Positions 16,548 through 29,625 of a stretch of 64,000 bases of DNA are shown one piece after another. Origin of the DNA: Auanema rhodensis. Its lineage: Eukaryota; Nematoda; Chromadorea; Rhabditida; Rhabditidae. The translations under genes and the position numbers were made by a program. The stretch spans positions 16,646,476 through 16,710,475 of the forward strand of contig OZ059894.1 in NCBI GenBank assembly GCA_964057225.1, in the 5' to 3' direction. A model generated the notes under the pieces. The model ran no database searches and was not told the origin of the DNA. It saw only the letters and a list, made by a program, of their open reading frames with translations. Position 1 is the first letter of the stretch. The number at the start of each line of letters is the position of its first letter.

Positions 16548-17591
16548 ATGCGATCAGCTAAATCAGCTGATAAGGGAAATGATGAGGTAACATTACTCAC
16601 TTAAAATATTTTATTTATGATTAATATCATTATACCATATAATATTTAAAAGATTTCGGGTTATATTTAACATCTATAAATGGGAAATTAGTTAAATATC
16701 ATATAGACTAATGGCAACTTCAAAGCAAATTACGTTTATGTTTGCAAAAGAATTTATTGGAAAGATATGAAAAGGTTTTAAGCTTCTAATCCAATGTACA
16801 TAAGGCTATTCATTGTCTTTAATTCGAAAACCAAACCGTTGTTGTTCCGTTAATGATTATCGTAAATCTTCACTTCAACAACTACTGTTTTGAATTGTAC
16901 TTCATGCCCTCTTCACACTATATAACTTGGAGTTGTTTAAACATTTTTTTAATAAGATTATATACATATGTATTATGGAAATGATATAATATTTGTTATA
17001 AATTTTGTAAAAAAGTCCTTCATTTTACTTTTTTTTATATTTTATTTCAAATTTTCATAGTAAGTTTGACAACTAAGTTGTTAAGTTTTTCATTTTGCAG
17101 TTGTGCTGAAATATGATTCAGTAGTTCGCCTATTGAATGTGTCTTTTTCATTTCTAAAAATTATTAAAAGATCAATAAAATATTTTTTGTCTCATATATA
17201 TATATATCATTTCAATTTTTCTTACAATCAAAGAAATGGAATTTATCTGTTGACCTTCAAAAGCAAAATATTCTTTTTGGCAATTTACAATCCAAGATAT
17301 TAGATTGAGTATTACAACGTTTTCTAAACTGATCGCTTGCTTGTCTTTCACTAACGATTTTCTTCCTTTTTTTTATATTTTGCACTTTTCTCCGAACTTT
17401 AAATATCTTCAAGCATATAATGCTTTTTTTTCTTTTCTCGAAGGGTTCTTGTTGTAATTTGCTGCTCCATGGTTTAAGGGGAATATGCCTATGGCAAGAC
17501 ATGCTTCCGGCAGGGTCTGTGAACTTTAGGCAACAAATATGTCTCCTTTGATTTATGTTTATTATATATTATAAAATATAAAATATATAGT

Positions 17592-17627
<36 letters not shown>

Positions 17628-20600
17628 TTCATTAACTTTATCTTTTTTTATTTGGATTATACGATATTTTCTTTCATTTTTCAAATATATTAAATCTATA
17701 TTTTAGAGCTGTATGTTGAATACTGAAAGGTTAGAGAATACTACTAAAAATGGAGCTATTGAAATTCCAGAAAATCATTTAGATTCGGGTTTGTATAAGT
17801 AAATTGCTTCTTTCAGTTAAATCTTTTTTTAAGAAAGAAAAACTGACTCTAAATGGTTAATTAAGAAATTTAAATATATATTATTCTTATTAACTATAAT
17901 TAGTATTATATCATTATTAGTACTTTGTATAACTTTATATATTTTACTTCAATTCAATCAGGTTTGAAATCTTTTTTTTTTTGGTTTTTTTAAAAAATGT
18001 TTATATTAGTCACGTGTATTACCCCAAACATCTCCAAAGACTTCATCAGATACAGACGTTCCTATAGACGTTCATACGGTACAACCATTATAAACTTTCA
18101 TTTCTTATTTTTCTTTTATTAGAATGGGAATTCCACAAGCAAAGCATCGTTTAATGAATATCCATGGCATGACTCTACATGTAATTCTGTGGGAAAATGC
18201 AAAAAATCTGGGTTTGTCATTTATAATTTTAATATTTTAAAATATTTTTTCGTTAGATATGAAAAACCACCATTATTAATCATAAGTTTTGATGGCTTTT
18301 CATATAAATATATGGAAAAGAATATCATGAAATCATTGGAATATTTCTCAAGTTGTGGAGTAAAAGCCGAGGTAGAAATATTATTTTATGAGTTTCCTTT
18401 TACATGATGTTGTTGTTTAGAAAGTAATTCCTTGTTTTCCTTCTCGAACTTTTCCTAATCATTATGCCATTGCAACTGGATTATATCCAGAATCCCATGG
18501 AATAGGCATGTTTCTATCATACAGTTTAGTAATTTTTTGATTTTAAAATAATTTAGTTGATAACAATATCTATGATCCTACTATATCTCCTCAGCCAGAA
18601 AGCACAAAAACAACAAAACATAATAATTTCTGGATGGGAACACCGGTAAAAGGAGAATCTTGAATAGGTTTTTATCAAATTTATAGATTTGGAAAGCATA
18701 TCATGATCAAACCAAAAGAAAAACATCTTGTTTATTTTGGCCAGGCTGTGCATATAACATATCAGGTTTGAAATTACAAAAACAAAGCTTAAATAGGAAT
18801 AAAATATTTTAGGTTATAAGCCTGAAAATTCCCCACCTTATGATAAATCATTAAAGTTGGAAAATCGCTTTGAGATGGTTCATAAATGGTTGGCTGATGA
18901 AGATCATCCAGAGCTTGTATTAGCTTATTTTGAACAACCAGATACAGCTGGACATCATCAGAAATCTGAGAAAGATGTTATATCTACTTAGTTTTCTTCA
19001 AGAAATAAATATTTTTTTCAGATTGAAGATGCTCTGATAGAAATTGATGGATTATTGAACACATTTTTGACGGATCTTCATAAGGATGGTCTTTTAGATT
19101 GTATAAACATAGCTATTGTTTCAGATCATGGTAATTTAAAGTTTTATCAATATTTAATTATTTTTTGTATTATAGGAATGCAATTGCTTAATAATCTTGT
19201 ATATATTCCTGATTATGTTGATTCTAAAAATGTTGTTGCAACTCAAGGAGTTATAGGACGTTTATTCTCAGGTTAACTCACTTTTCAAAATATTTATAAC
19301 ATAATCTTATAATATTTAGCAAATATTACCATTGAAGAATTAGCTGAACCATTTTCATGTCAAAAAGTTGATGGAGTTCGTCTTTTCACTCGAGGTTCGA
19401 TGCCTGTTCGAAAGCATCATGCTAAGATTCCGAGAGTAGGAGATGTAATTTTGCAAGGAGAACCTGGAACTACATTTGAGTTAGATTGTTTCATATAATT
19501 AAAATTGAAAACAATACTTGTAGTATAAAACGAAGAGGAATGCTAGCAGCTGATCATGGATATGATATTATTCATGATAACATGCACACAATTTTTTTCG
19601 CTCGAGGTCCAGCTTTCAAGCAAAACTTCACACTTCCGCCTTTTCAACACATTGAATATATGAATTTATGGACAGGTTTTCATTTTTTAAATTCGTATTT
19701 ATCCAAAACATAAGTTACAGAACTTTTAAACTTGAAACCTGTACCCAACAATGGCTCAATTGGTTTTATGGATCAAATTCTGGTTAAGCCTCCTTCACGA
19801 AAATCTTTCGAAGAATCAAACATCAGGTTGCTTCTATTTGCTTCATTTGATTTGAATAACTGTTTGAATCTTTAGTGAATGTGAGCTGAACCAACAATCA
19901 TATTTTGTTAATCCGTGTAAGACATGTAGACAATCAGTTGAGGTATATATCAAGAACAATTAAGAAAAATAGAATTTTTTTATTATTTGAAGAATAGTAT
20001 GAATGAAGCTATATCATCATGTTCTTCAATTAGTAATGATTATCTTCAATTCAAAACTCCATTAACAACATGTTCTAAGAACTATTGTAATACAACAATT
20101 TGGAAAATGAATAGTAAGTATAAGATAATTATATAATAAATTAAAATTATTTTAGAATCAAATATAGTTTTGGAAGAAATTGCCAGGAATGATCTACTGA
20201 AACATTTTGATTGTCCAGCCAATGTTAAAAAATATATTGAAACATCTACATGTGTTCCACCTTCTGATAACCAAGCTTATCTTTCTTCGTCACCTTACTC
20301 ACGTATTTTGCTCTTATTTGATATTTGATGCTGAAGATTTAAATTTTTAGTTTTCGGACAAGTATCTGGTACTGAGTTTAATGCTACTGGAGGTTTTCAA
20401 AAATGTATGTTTCAAAACACGTTAACTATATAATTTTTATAAATTTATAGTTGTGTTGGAGCCACTTAATATCTTAACATTGAATTATGCTAGAAAGTTT
20501 GAAAAGATTTGGACAATTAGTGGATTAGCATCAGATGAGAATATAGATGGTGTAGCTGACATAGAACAGTAAATATTCAGTTTTTTAATGAAATGATTGT

Positions 20601-21044
20601 TTATTTCTGTACTTCAGATCAAGTTTAACACATTTCTACAGAAGTATTTTCTATTGTTCATCACATATAAACTCTGAATGTACAAAAATGGATGTAATAT
20701 CATTTATATTTCCTTTAATTGACACAGATATTAACTGTTTGGTAAGAATATTCAAATATATTTGGTGTGCGCAAAAGTTTCTGGCCTTCCTTTCGGCCAC
20801 ATGCATTCATCCACCTCATCTTTTTTCAAATGTGTGTCCAGAAACTTTTGCACACATCTAATATTTTGGAAGATGTAAAACTAAAATACTTTTTTTCTTT
20901 TAGAAATCAGATGATTTTTTGATGGAATATTCTGCACGATTGATGGATGTTGAACTAATCAGTGGTTTAGTATGGACACCTAGAAGTATTTCAAATGAAG
21001 AATACCATCGTATACGAATACATATTAATATGAAATTAATATAA
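16548..21044 (+). CDS. Ectonucleotide pyrophosphatase/phosphodiesterase (ENPP1/3-like)
   Basis: Type II membrane ectoenzyme that hydrolyses phosphodiester or pyrophosphate bonds of extracellular nucleotides. The 22-exon model is in phase throughout and gives 773 residues. Exon 3 holds the membrane anchor ([20 protein letters not shown]). A short Cys-containing linker replaces any full somatomedin B domain. The catalytic domain has metal-site Asp in ISFDGF, the nucleophile Thr in PSRTFPNH, then [22 protein letters not shown] and AADHGYD. All six metal-site segments are therefore intact. The C-terminal third matches the inactive nuclease-like domain ([30 protein letters not shown]). Intron 1 is 1.1 kb and the rest are mostly 40-50 nt. 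The intron at 18506 begins GC instead of GT. The last intron carries a small inverted-repeat element. Confidence 0.88.
17594..17622. repeat. (TA)n microsatellite in ENPP intron 1
   Basis: Perfect AT dinucleotide run of about 29 bp, roughly 85 bp before the exon 2 acceptor. Confidence 0.9.
20766..20856. mobile_element. MITE-like inverted-repeat element in ENPP intron
   Basis: TGTGCGCAAAAGTTTCTGG at the left end is matched at 18 of 19 positions by the reverse complement of CCAGAAACTTTTGCACACA at the right end. The core is about 50 bp and non-coding. The terminal CAAAAGTTTCTGG motif is reminiscent of Tc1/mariner-type ends. It makes this intron (20742-20903) unusually long for the gene. Confidence 0.6.
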
Positions 21045-21583
21045 ATGATTTAATATTCACTTAAGAATATATATGATTGTATATATATATTTATATAAAC
21101 ATTTATTTATATTTTAAAATCAATATTCAGTTCTTCTGCAGTTGCTGCCACTGCCACTAAGCATAAGCATAAGCCTAAGCATCTCAAATCTTCAGGTAGT
21201 GGATAAGTCTGAAATATAGTAAAATATATATTTTTTTCTATTTATTAAATAAAAATCTTATAAAATGATCTCAATACTATTATGACAGAAATGTTTCATG
21301 TCTTTCTTACATTTCTAACAAGAAAACTTGTGTAAATAACAGGAAATCTAATAATTACCAGATATTTATTCAATTAAGATTATTGATGTTCAACAAATAT
21401 TTTGAAGTTTGATCTATTTATGAAAATATATTTATAAGTTATATTAGAAACTAATGTAGATGAAACATCAGTCAGGAAGAGAAGCACTTATGTTATCAAT
21501 TTAGAGGATTTCCTCTTAATGTTTCAAAGAAGAAACTAAAAATATATATAATAAATAAAATAAAAATAAAGGAAAAGCTTAAT
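21045..21583. other. Convergent 3' gap, ENPP to PPT1
   Basis: The two genes end towards each other. The gap is AT-rich and holds a short repeated patch AAGCATAAGCATAAGCCTAAGC near 21160-21180. No gene is visible. Confidence 0.45.
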
Positions 21584-22853
21584 TTATTTCAAATATGGAT
21601 TGATAATGTATTTTATAAATTCATCAGTTGATATTTGAAGATGATCACCATCAATTGCAACCATTTTAACTTTTCCAGCTTCATTTAATTGTTTCAAACC
21701 AATTAAATCCTTAAATAAAATATCTTTATATATATTTAAATAATTTTATTTTCTAACCTCTTGGTATAATCGAGTTTCATTTAAAGTTTGAAGAATAGTA
21801 GTACCTGGAGCATAGAATTGAAACCACTGTAAAGAGGAAAAGATTAGATTGATGATAATAGTTGAATAGATTCTTACAGATGATTCTCGCGGTACAATCA
21901 TATGATCATTTGAAAATTTGATTAATAAAATATTTTTTAATTTCATAAAATTCTTTTTATAATTCATATTGATTTTCTATAAATATTATTATAATTATAA
22001 ATAATTTAATATTATTACTTACTCCTTCATTATTGATATCAGCTAAGAATATATTTTTCTTTTGATATCCATTTTCATCATATGGATCATGCCAATATTG
22101 TGCTTGTACTGATCTTTATAATTATATTTATTTTTTAAAATAAAAATAGTTTATAAACCTTGTTTGTACAAATGATGTATATGCTCCATAATCCAGCATT
22201 TTACTCATTAATAAGCAAAACTTATGTTGATCTGTTGCACAGTAAGGTATTCCAAATATTCCTTGTTGTTGTCCTCCAACTAAAACTAAAATATATTAAC
22301 TATATTGTGATAGTTTATACCTGATATATAATTTTTCATAGGTGGATTTGGACATCTTTCAGCAACAGCTCGTCTATAATATCTCAAAAGATTATTCATA
22401 TTAATAAGTTAAATTAACAGAAATTGTGCTCCTTGAGAGAAACCTATAGCATTATATCCTTGACTTAATTTAGGATCTTCAGCTATTTGAGTACAAGCAG
22501 ATTCAACTAGTTCATTCATATTTGCAAAAAATCCATGTTCAGTATCCTATATATTTGATAATTTTGAAAATTTCAAGAATTTGAAAGACTTACAGCTACA
22601 ACATTTCCTCCAAACATTAAGCTTTTAACATAAACTCCTTCAACATTTGATTCAATCAGTCGTTTTATACGACCCATAGATAAAGGATTACAACATGTAT
22701 CACCTATATATAATATTAATTAATTAAAATATATATTATTCTTTAAAACTTATTACCCATTCCATGCCATATTACTACAGGAACAGCACTTAATGCTTTT
22801 TCACAAAAGCATAATTGAATACAAAGTATAAGAAGAAATATAAAATTCTTCAT
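21584..22853 (-). CDS. ppt-1: Palmitoyl-protein thioesterase 1
   Basis: Lysosomal enzyme that removes fatty acyl groups from S-acylated cysteines during protein breakdown. The ATG at 22853 opens a signal peptide ([14 protein letters not shown]). The mature enzyme begins with [20 protein letters not shown], typical of the family. The nucleophile lies in GFSQG within [20 protein letters not shown]. The Asp is in KFSNDHM and the His in IDGDHLQIS, so the Ser-Asp-His triad is complete. [13 protein letters not shown] and [11 protein letters not shown] are also family hallmarks. Eight or so exons are separated by introns of 36-60 nt, and the length of about 290 residues is normal. It is tail-to-tail with ENPP. 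Confidence 0.9.
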
Positions 22854-23215
22854 ATCTTAAAAATATTAAAAGTAATAAATAAAATAAAAACTAATAATAA
22901 AAGAAAGAAATCTTTATACTATTGTTAGAGAGATATTTGAATCAATATATTGACCTATGGAACTTAACAGATGATTATAGAGACAATTGGTCATTTTTCT
23001 TAAGATCTCTTGAGATACATAGTTTGTTTTTCAATTTCTTTTAAAAAATAATTGAACAAACAAATAATTATTATGAAGATCTTTATTAAGGTTGGCAATT
23101 AATAAATTTAAATGAACACGTATTCGAATAACAGTTCAAATAATATTATAATTAAATTTTTTTTGTTTAAATGAGAATTAATTGATTAGTTGACAATTTG
23201 TTCTATTTGAAATAA
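22854..23215. other. Spacer between PPT1 start and TSP1-protein 3' end
   Basis: About 360 bp of AT-rich DNA holding the PPT1 promoter or leader-acceptor region and the 3' UTR of the next leftward gene. No gene is visible. Confidence 0.4.
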
Positions 23216-26002
23216 CTAGATCTTCTTGAAATCATCTAAGAAATCTCCGTTTATTTCTTTCTCAATGGTCCATGGGTCAGCTGCAACAGCGGTAAAGTGC
23301 TCCTCTGTGGAAAAGCAATTTTGCACCTGGAACAAGATCATGTAAAGGTTTGAATTGAGAGATAGAGAGAGAGAGAGAGAAAGAGAGATAGAGAGAGAGA
23401 GATTGAACAGTAATGTGATTCACAACTCACTTCCTTGTTTGGTCCGTGGCAGACAATCTTGAAGCCAGGTCTCTTTGATACGCATGTTCTGACACGGCTT
23501 CTTTCTCCGTTAACACATCCACTCCATACAGTCCATGGAGTATATTCTCCGAAGACAACTCCTGAAAGAATTTTTCTTTACTCTATTTCATAGATTTTTT
23601 AAAATTATTTTCAATATGTTGAATTTACGTGAATGCTTTCAATTTGTCGTTCCATACTACTGCTTTCCTCTTCTTGTATGTATATCATATCCACTTTCTC
23701 TATCTCTCCCCCCCCTCTCTCTCCCCCCTCTTTCTCTCTCCCTTTCTCTTTTTCTCTTTCTCTTTCGCTTGCTCTTCCTACTTGGTTTTAGCTTACTTTT
23801 GCACTCTCTGTTCACCTGATTCCTCTCTAATAATTCTTATAATGATGTTGAGAGCATCGAGATATGCGCATTTCCGATTAGATGAGAAAGACTTTGATTT
23901 CCATATACTTAGCAATTTATAATTCGTCTTCATATGAACATTTGAGAATTTTCCAACAGCTCTCAACAGTTTCATTTGATTTGATTTTTATTTTTTATTT
24001 TTCTTACTCATTTTTGAATAATTTAATTGATTGTTGATATATCTTTTACTTAGTAAATGTTTAGTTTTTGAATTGTTAATTGGAATTTGATTTGAAAGCT
24101 TAGTTAGGCACATTCTTCAAATCCTGGATGACATATGAAAAGTTGTCAATGAAAGAAATTAATTTGAAGAACCCAAAACATGAATGGACATCCAATGACT
24201 CAATTAGATGTTCGGATTCGAATCAGTTGAAAAAGAGATAGAACGAGAGAGAGAGAATTGGAAACACAAAAGCAATTGGCCTGAAAGAGAAAAAGCTGTT
24301 CCATGATTGGGTATTGGAAAAATCCGTAGTTTCTATATAAGACATTTGAAACATAAATAAAAGGGAAGGGTAATGAAGAGAGATGAAGAGAGAAAGAGAA
24401 TAAAGACTCGGCCTCCCTTGTCTTATAATTGGACCAACCGGGAAAGCACAAAACTAAGTGCGAGAGAGGATAGTACAGAGGGAGTAGTGCGGATTGTACA
24501 GAGCATGCGGCAAATTGAAAAAGAAAAGAGAGTTGGATATAATGATTGTGAAAAAGAAAGAGAGAGAGAGAGAATGAGAGAGAAAATTTTATCTTCAGTC
24601 AGACTCCTTCTGAAGAGCTAGAGAGTAAAATTTGTGGATTGAGTATAAAATAAAACAATGAAAGGAGTCCTGTTAGTTGAGCATGTTTCTATAGCTCTTT
24701 TAGATTCAGTTGTAACTGACCACATGACCTAAATATGGAGCTGCTGCTCCTCAACCTCTCTTGTTTTAACTCGTTTTCCCTTCAGCTAAAATTATCGTTC
24801 TCCTACACACTACCTTGCTTCCTTTTTTGAATTTCACGCTTCATATCTCAAAAGTTCTGATTCCGTTTAGTGGAATCGATGTTATTTCTTTCTTACTTTA
24901 TACAAAACACAATTTTGTGTTGGCAAAACAAGAAAAATGTCATTTTTCTGGTATTCAAGTTATTTTTTTTCATAAAAATATGACATCTTGTTGAATTTAT
25001 AAACGTTTTAAAAAAATATTCAAAAATCTAATATGTTTTATTAAGTTTATCTTCAAATATTCACTAATATTAGTCTATATTTAATTATATTTATATAATT
25101 AATTATCTATTTATCTATATTTAGATATTAAACTATTATATATTTTACTATTTTTTTATATTTTTATATATGTATAGAGATAAATAGACTATGTATTATA
25201 ACTAAAAATGTTTTTGTTCTCTTTCTATGCTCATTATTTTTCGAATATTTTAAGTTTCAAACTTTGACACTCACGTTCTTGTTCCTGAGGTTGGGCAGCA
25301 TGAAGGAGTACTTCACCATCCTTGGCTGGAGCCTCGTTTCCTACTTGTCCAGTCACAACCTTGACTCCTTGAGCTTTCTGTCTGAGCTGAGCAATCTGTT
25401 CAGCTGAAGTCGGATGTTTGCTTCCATATGATATTCCGCTTTGACTTACCCTTAGCTACTGAGGCAGTTTGGAGAGGGTGGAAGGTTTCAACCAGATCAA
25501 AACGAGTTCTGTCATAGGGTCCAAGATATAAAGACTAAAAGCATTTTGTCAACATTCAACTTCAACTTAAGCTTATTAAAATAATTAAGAAATATTCATT
25601 CTTGTCATAACATTTAAACAAACCTTTGAAGCATCAGTGTCAACTGTTACAAGAATTGGCGAATCATGAATCTTAGAATCATGAACTGGAGCTGAAAGAG
25701 TGACTCTTAGTGAAGCCTCATTGTCTTTTATTTTAAGTTTGAATCAAATATTTTGAGAATTTCCTCCTATGATCCGAAATATAAAGTTTATTTTATCATA
25801 TCTTGGGAACACGCTCTTATATCTCTTTATCTGTTATTTTGAAATAAAAGCAAATCAGTTCATGTTCAAACTTCAATGTTTGAAATTATTTAAAAAAAAT
25901 TAACAGAACATATTTAAATTCTTAAGTGTATTTAAATAAAAAATAAGACTTACCGGCATAAGCTGAGCCAATAATCAAAAAAACTGTCGTTAAGTAGAGC
26001 AT
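23216..26002 (-). CDS. Secreted protein with one thrombospondin type 1 repeat
   Basis: Six exons, all in phase, give 190 residues. A signal peptide (MLYLTTVFLIIGSAYA) is followed by an unstructured region. The single thrombospondin type 1 repeat has YTPWTVWSGC (WxxW then Cys), RSRVRTC, then GFKIVC and VQNC. The C-terminus is acidic then basic (FLDDFKKI). TSP1 repeats bind matrix or glycans and are often C-mannosylated on the first Trp of WxxW. The repeat exon is separated from the preceding exon (25275-25403) by a 1.7-kb intron full of GA/CT repeats, while the other introns are short, so the last two exons could be alternatively spliced. I know no specific orthologue name. Confidence 0.75.
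23352..23402. repeat. GA-rich microsatellite
   Basis: Imperfect (GA)n with GATA interruptions in a short intron of the TSP1-repeat gene, between its last two exons. A complementary-sense CT tract lies about 300 bp away in the neighbouring large intron (23696-23765). Confidence 0.8.
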
Positions 26003-27209
26003 AGTAGTAGTATATATCCTAAACTTTTGAAGAATATGAATAGTAACTGACGAGGCCAAAAGATACGACGAAGGTCACACCAAAGAAAGAAGGAGAAGAA
26101 ATGAATGGTATGAGAGTCAAAACAGATATATGTTTAGATCCCGGATTAGAGATAGTAGGTCCTTTCTCATAAATATAGAGAAAAGACAATGCCTGCCCCT
26201 AAATTCGCCCTCCCCTCTTCCGTACAGAAAACTGTACAGAAGGAAAAAAAACAAAAATAGTTGTTTATTGTTTTTTTTACAAATTATGAAACAAATAAAT
26301 AAAAATAGAACAGTTGTTGGTTAAAAATATATAATTTTAGTTAAAATATTAAAAATAATAAGATTATAAGATAAAATAGTTATGTGAAGTGTTGCTTAGA
26401 TTAGTACTTATCGGAAAGATCGAACAGATTAGTGACTATATGGAAGGTGAAAAGTGACCAGGAGAAAACCCAGACGACCTCTTGAGATGTAAAAGAAAAA
26501 GCTAAGTGAGAAAGATCAAGCTGCATTGTGACGGTAAGATCTGATCACCTGGGCGGAGCAATGAAATTCCTGGAATGCGGGCTAAAACAGGTCGTTGCCC
26601 CCCGGCACTATTATAGCTAGTTTTAGCTTGTCTGATCTGCGAACGACGGAGGAAGTGATGCATGCGTGGAGCTAGTGAGGATAGAGGTAGTAGAGGCTGT
26701 ATATAAAGAAAAAACCATGAAGAAACCATTACAGTCAAATGAGAGAATACTGAAAGTTCAGAAATTAAATCGGCCGTGTCGAGATAAGGATGGAGGTTAA
26801 CAATTCCAGAATTTTCTCAATATCGTGACATGAAACTCAAGCCTTATAATGCAAAAAATAATCCGAAGAAAAAGTATTTATATAATATTAATTGACCCAA
26901 ATCCTAAAGAATTACTAGTTAGATAGCAACTTTTATCTAATTGACATTGGTATGAATCATAAATATTTGGTTAATTTACAATATATCTTAATCTCATGTA
27001 TCGTTAATGTTTTATTAGCTTGTTAATTGAAGTTTTTTCAATTAAAACTATTTTCTAAATTCTCTTTTCTTTCATTTTTTTCTCCTCAAAACCCCCCTTC
27101 ATTTCTCAAACAAAGGTCATGTTTCCTGTGTTTTTCGTTATCTCTTTGACATGCGATAAGCCTTCTCGCTTAAGAATAACTTGAAATGAAAGCAAATTCA
27201 TCAGAAAAT
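26003..27209. other. Upstream region of the TSP1 gene with a GC-richer patch
   Basis: Between the TSP1-protein start and the next leftward gene. A patch at about 26500-26720 is much richer in GC than its surroundings. On the minus strand it follows a TATA-like CTTTATATACA (about 26697-26707) and contains TTCGCAG and CCGCCCAGGTGATC, which look like spl ice signals. A promoter with a non-coding first exon for the TSP1 gene is one reading. Its open frames do not resemble any protein I know. Confidence 0.3.
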
Positions 27210-27977
27210 TCAACGGAACATCATCTCGTTCCGAACTTTTAAGTTGTCGTCTGAATCTACGTAAACGTCATCTATCTCATATGACAGCAGGATACGCTGT
27301 TTCGTCGTAGATGTGATGGTGGTCGTCGTCTTCAGTTGTTTCATGGGCACCCCCTTCATACCACGCAAGAGTTGGAGAAAATGAAGACGAAAGACAAGAA
27401 ATGATAGAATGACGGCGATGAGAATCAGATTTTCTAATGATAAATTGGACTGAAAGTTCCAGACAAATGACTTCTTTCGTTTTTCAAGATTTAGCAGATG
27501 AACAAGAAGCTCGAAAGCTTCATCCAGGAATACCGAAACCGAGAGATCATGTGACCGATATATGGAGCGATAGACAAGTGAAAAGGATGAAAAATTCAAT
27601 TACTATTGCTTGTATTTCTTTTTTATTTCTGGGACAAAGAATTAGCGAAAATTCAACTAGATGAGTCTTTAAACTGTCCTCATTAGGAATGTGAGGTGTT
27701 CCGAAGGCTAGCTGTTTTGTTGTTCTGTTGTGGCTAGCGTGTCCTTCCAAGGGTCGGCTGTCTGTACCCAGCGAGTAGATGGTTTATGATTTGATTTTCC
27801 GTCATCAGACAGGGTGCTAATAGATAAGAAAAGTCATGTTAGTGATGAGTGAAGAGAGGGAGAGAATCCGATTGTATAGAGTTCAAGAAAATCATACATG
27901 GAGTACAGATTAAGAGAGACAATGAATGAGGAATGAGGACGAGGTAGAGATAATATGAATATATTAGAAAAAAGCGC

Positions 27978-28032
<55 letters not shown>

Positions 28033-29150
28033 TTATAAGATCGGATGTCATTTGGTTCTAGTATAGATAAGTTGACCAGTCCGCATAAAAGTCAAACACA
28101 ACTGAGAACTGTCTATTATGATGAAACATAGGGTAATCGAAGTCTGTTTTCTGATTATCCTAACCCCCTCTCGAAATGGATAAACTTGCAAAGTTTGTCA
28201 TGTTATGACTCATCATGACAGAAAATTAATCAGTTATTACATACATACATATATAAATCTATTGATACTTCACTTCAAAAGTGAACATAGAAATTCTATG
28301 ATTATTAGATGGCTTTGAACTTGTTTATGATAAAACTTTAAAACTTATTGTTTTTCTTCTTTCAAATGAATTTAATAATGATTTATCTATCTATTTCTTC
28401 AGCTTTAGATGGTTGAAGCTTTTAGTGCAACAACAGGAGATATAACTGAAAAATGTGAACCTGAGAATCTGGTCAAATGATCCATAGGCTTGACATCCAC
28501 TCACCCCACCCTTCCCACTTTGGCTTGAGCGCCATTCCTCTTTGACATCTAATTGGACAGGATTTTGAAGAAAAGATGAATTGTTGCATCGTGATGACTT
28601 AAAATTCACCTAAGGATTCTTTGTATCGTAAGACCACGATACCAGGAATCACATACTTGAAATACATTAGGAAACATCTCATATCCGTTTTATTTATTCG
28701 AATACAATGTTATCCAATAAACATGTTGGGTCAATGATTCATGTCAAAAGTTGAAGTTTCAAGAATTTTCATAAAATAAAATACTAAATAAGAATAAATC
28801 ATTTTATAATTAAGATTTATACATATACATATATATACAATAAATATAATTTTTTGTAATTTTAATAGTTAAACTAGTCATTATATATAATTAAAATAAG
28901 TTAAATATGTGTATATACATGTTAGTTAAATACATTTAATAATATTTGAAAATCATTTTTATTTTTTTCCGTCATTGCCTAGGGCAACTACGACAAGTTC
29001 AAGCCTGTAGGTTAATTCAGTTATTCTTCCTTGAAACTGAAATGAAGAATTACATTTATTCAGCAGCTAAGGAACAAACTTTTCATGAAAGTTTACCCAC
29101 CGAAAAGCATTACGATTTCCATTAAGTTGTGCTCTTATAAAGGTCTTTTT
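27210..29150 (-). CDS. Predicted single-pass membrane protein (four 3' exons, 5' end not found)
   Basis: Four leftward exons join without breaking frame, every junction in phase 0: 29150-29097, 29036-28992, 28609-28505 and 27449-27210 (stop at 27210). The first two encode GNRNAFRW and GRITELTYRLEL. The third encodes a polar segment with an N-glycosylation motif (RCNNSSF) and LDVKEEWRSS. The last has a strong membrane span (LENLILIAVILSFLVFRLHF) and a tail with TTTTITSTT, then EIDDVYVDSDDNLKVRNE. Donors and acceptors are canonical (GTAAAC, GTGAGT, TTTCAG). This suggests a type I protein with an acidic cytoplasmic tail. I do not recognise the family. A competing rightward open frame over the last exon (27455-27664) keeps confidence moderate. 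The intron between exons 3 and 4 contains a long (GA)n. Confidence 0.42.
27979..28024. repeat. (GA)n microsatellite
   Basis: Nearly perfect GA dinucleotide run preceded by GCGCGC, within a predicted intron of the membrane-protein gene. Confidence 0.9.
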
Positions 29151-29625
29151 CTAATTTATATTGAAACACAAATTTTCATATCTATTACACTTAGAAGAAA
29201 ATGAATATTTATATTTGGCTATTAATGCATATAAGTATACATAGGTATACATATAGTTAATTGGATGCATAATCTATGGTATTTATAACTTGTATATCTA
29301 AGTAGAAACATTATATTCAAGTCATTCTGTCATTCACTTGCCTAATCTAAAGCTAAGCAGTTACCAAATATTTTGTTTCAATCTAACTCCTCTCTTATAT
29401 AGATTTAACTACTAAAATTTATATTTTTGTTTAAAATTCTAAATAGATTTTAATATTTTTAATTTTTTTATATATTTATAAATATAAATATTAATCTGCA
29501 ATTGTTATTTTTCCAGATGTTATCTTAAACTAAAACGTATTTTTATTTCATTTTTGACTTCTTGAAGATTTGGCTAACACAATCCGAAAAAATTATTTGG
29601 TCAAACTGAATCCTCAAATAATTCC

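Noticed and set aside
23535-23922. Leu/Ser/Pro-rich rightward frames
   Set aside because: They are translations of CT microsatellites in the large intron of the TSP1-repeat gene.
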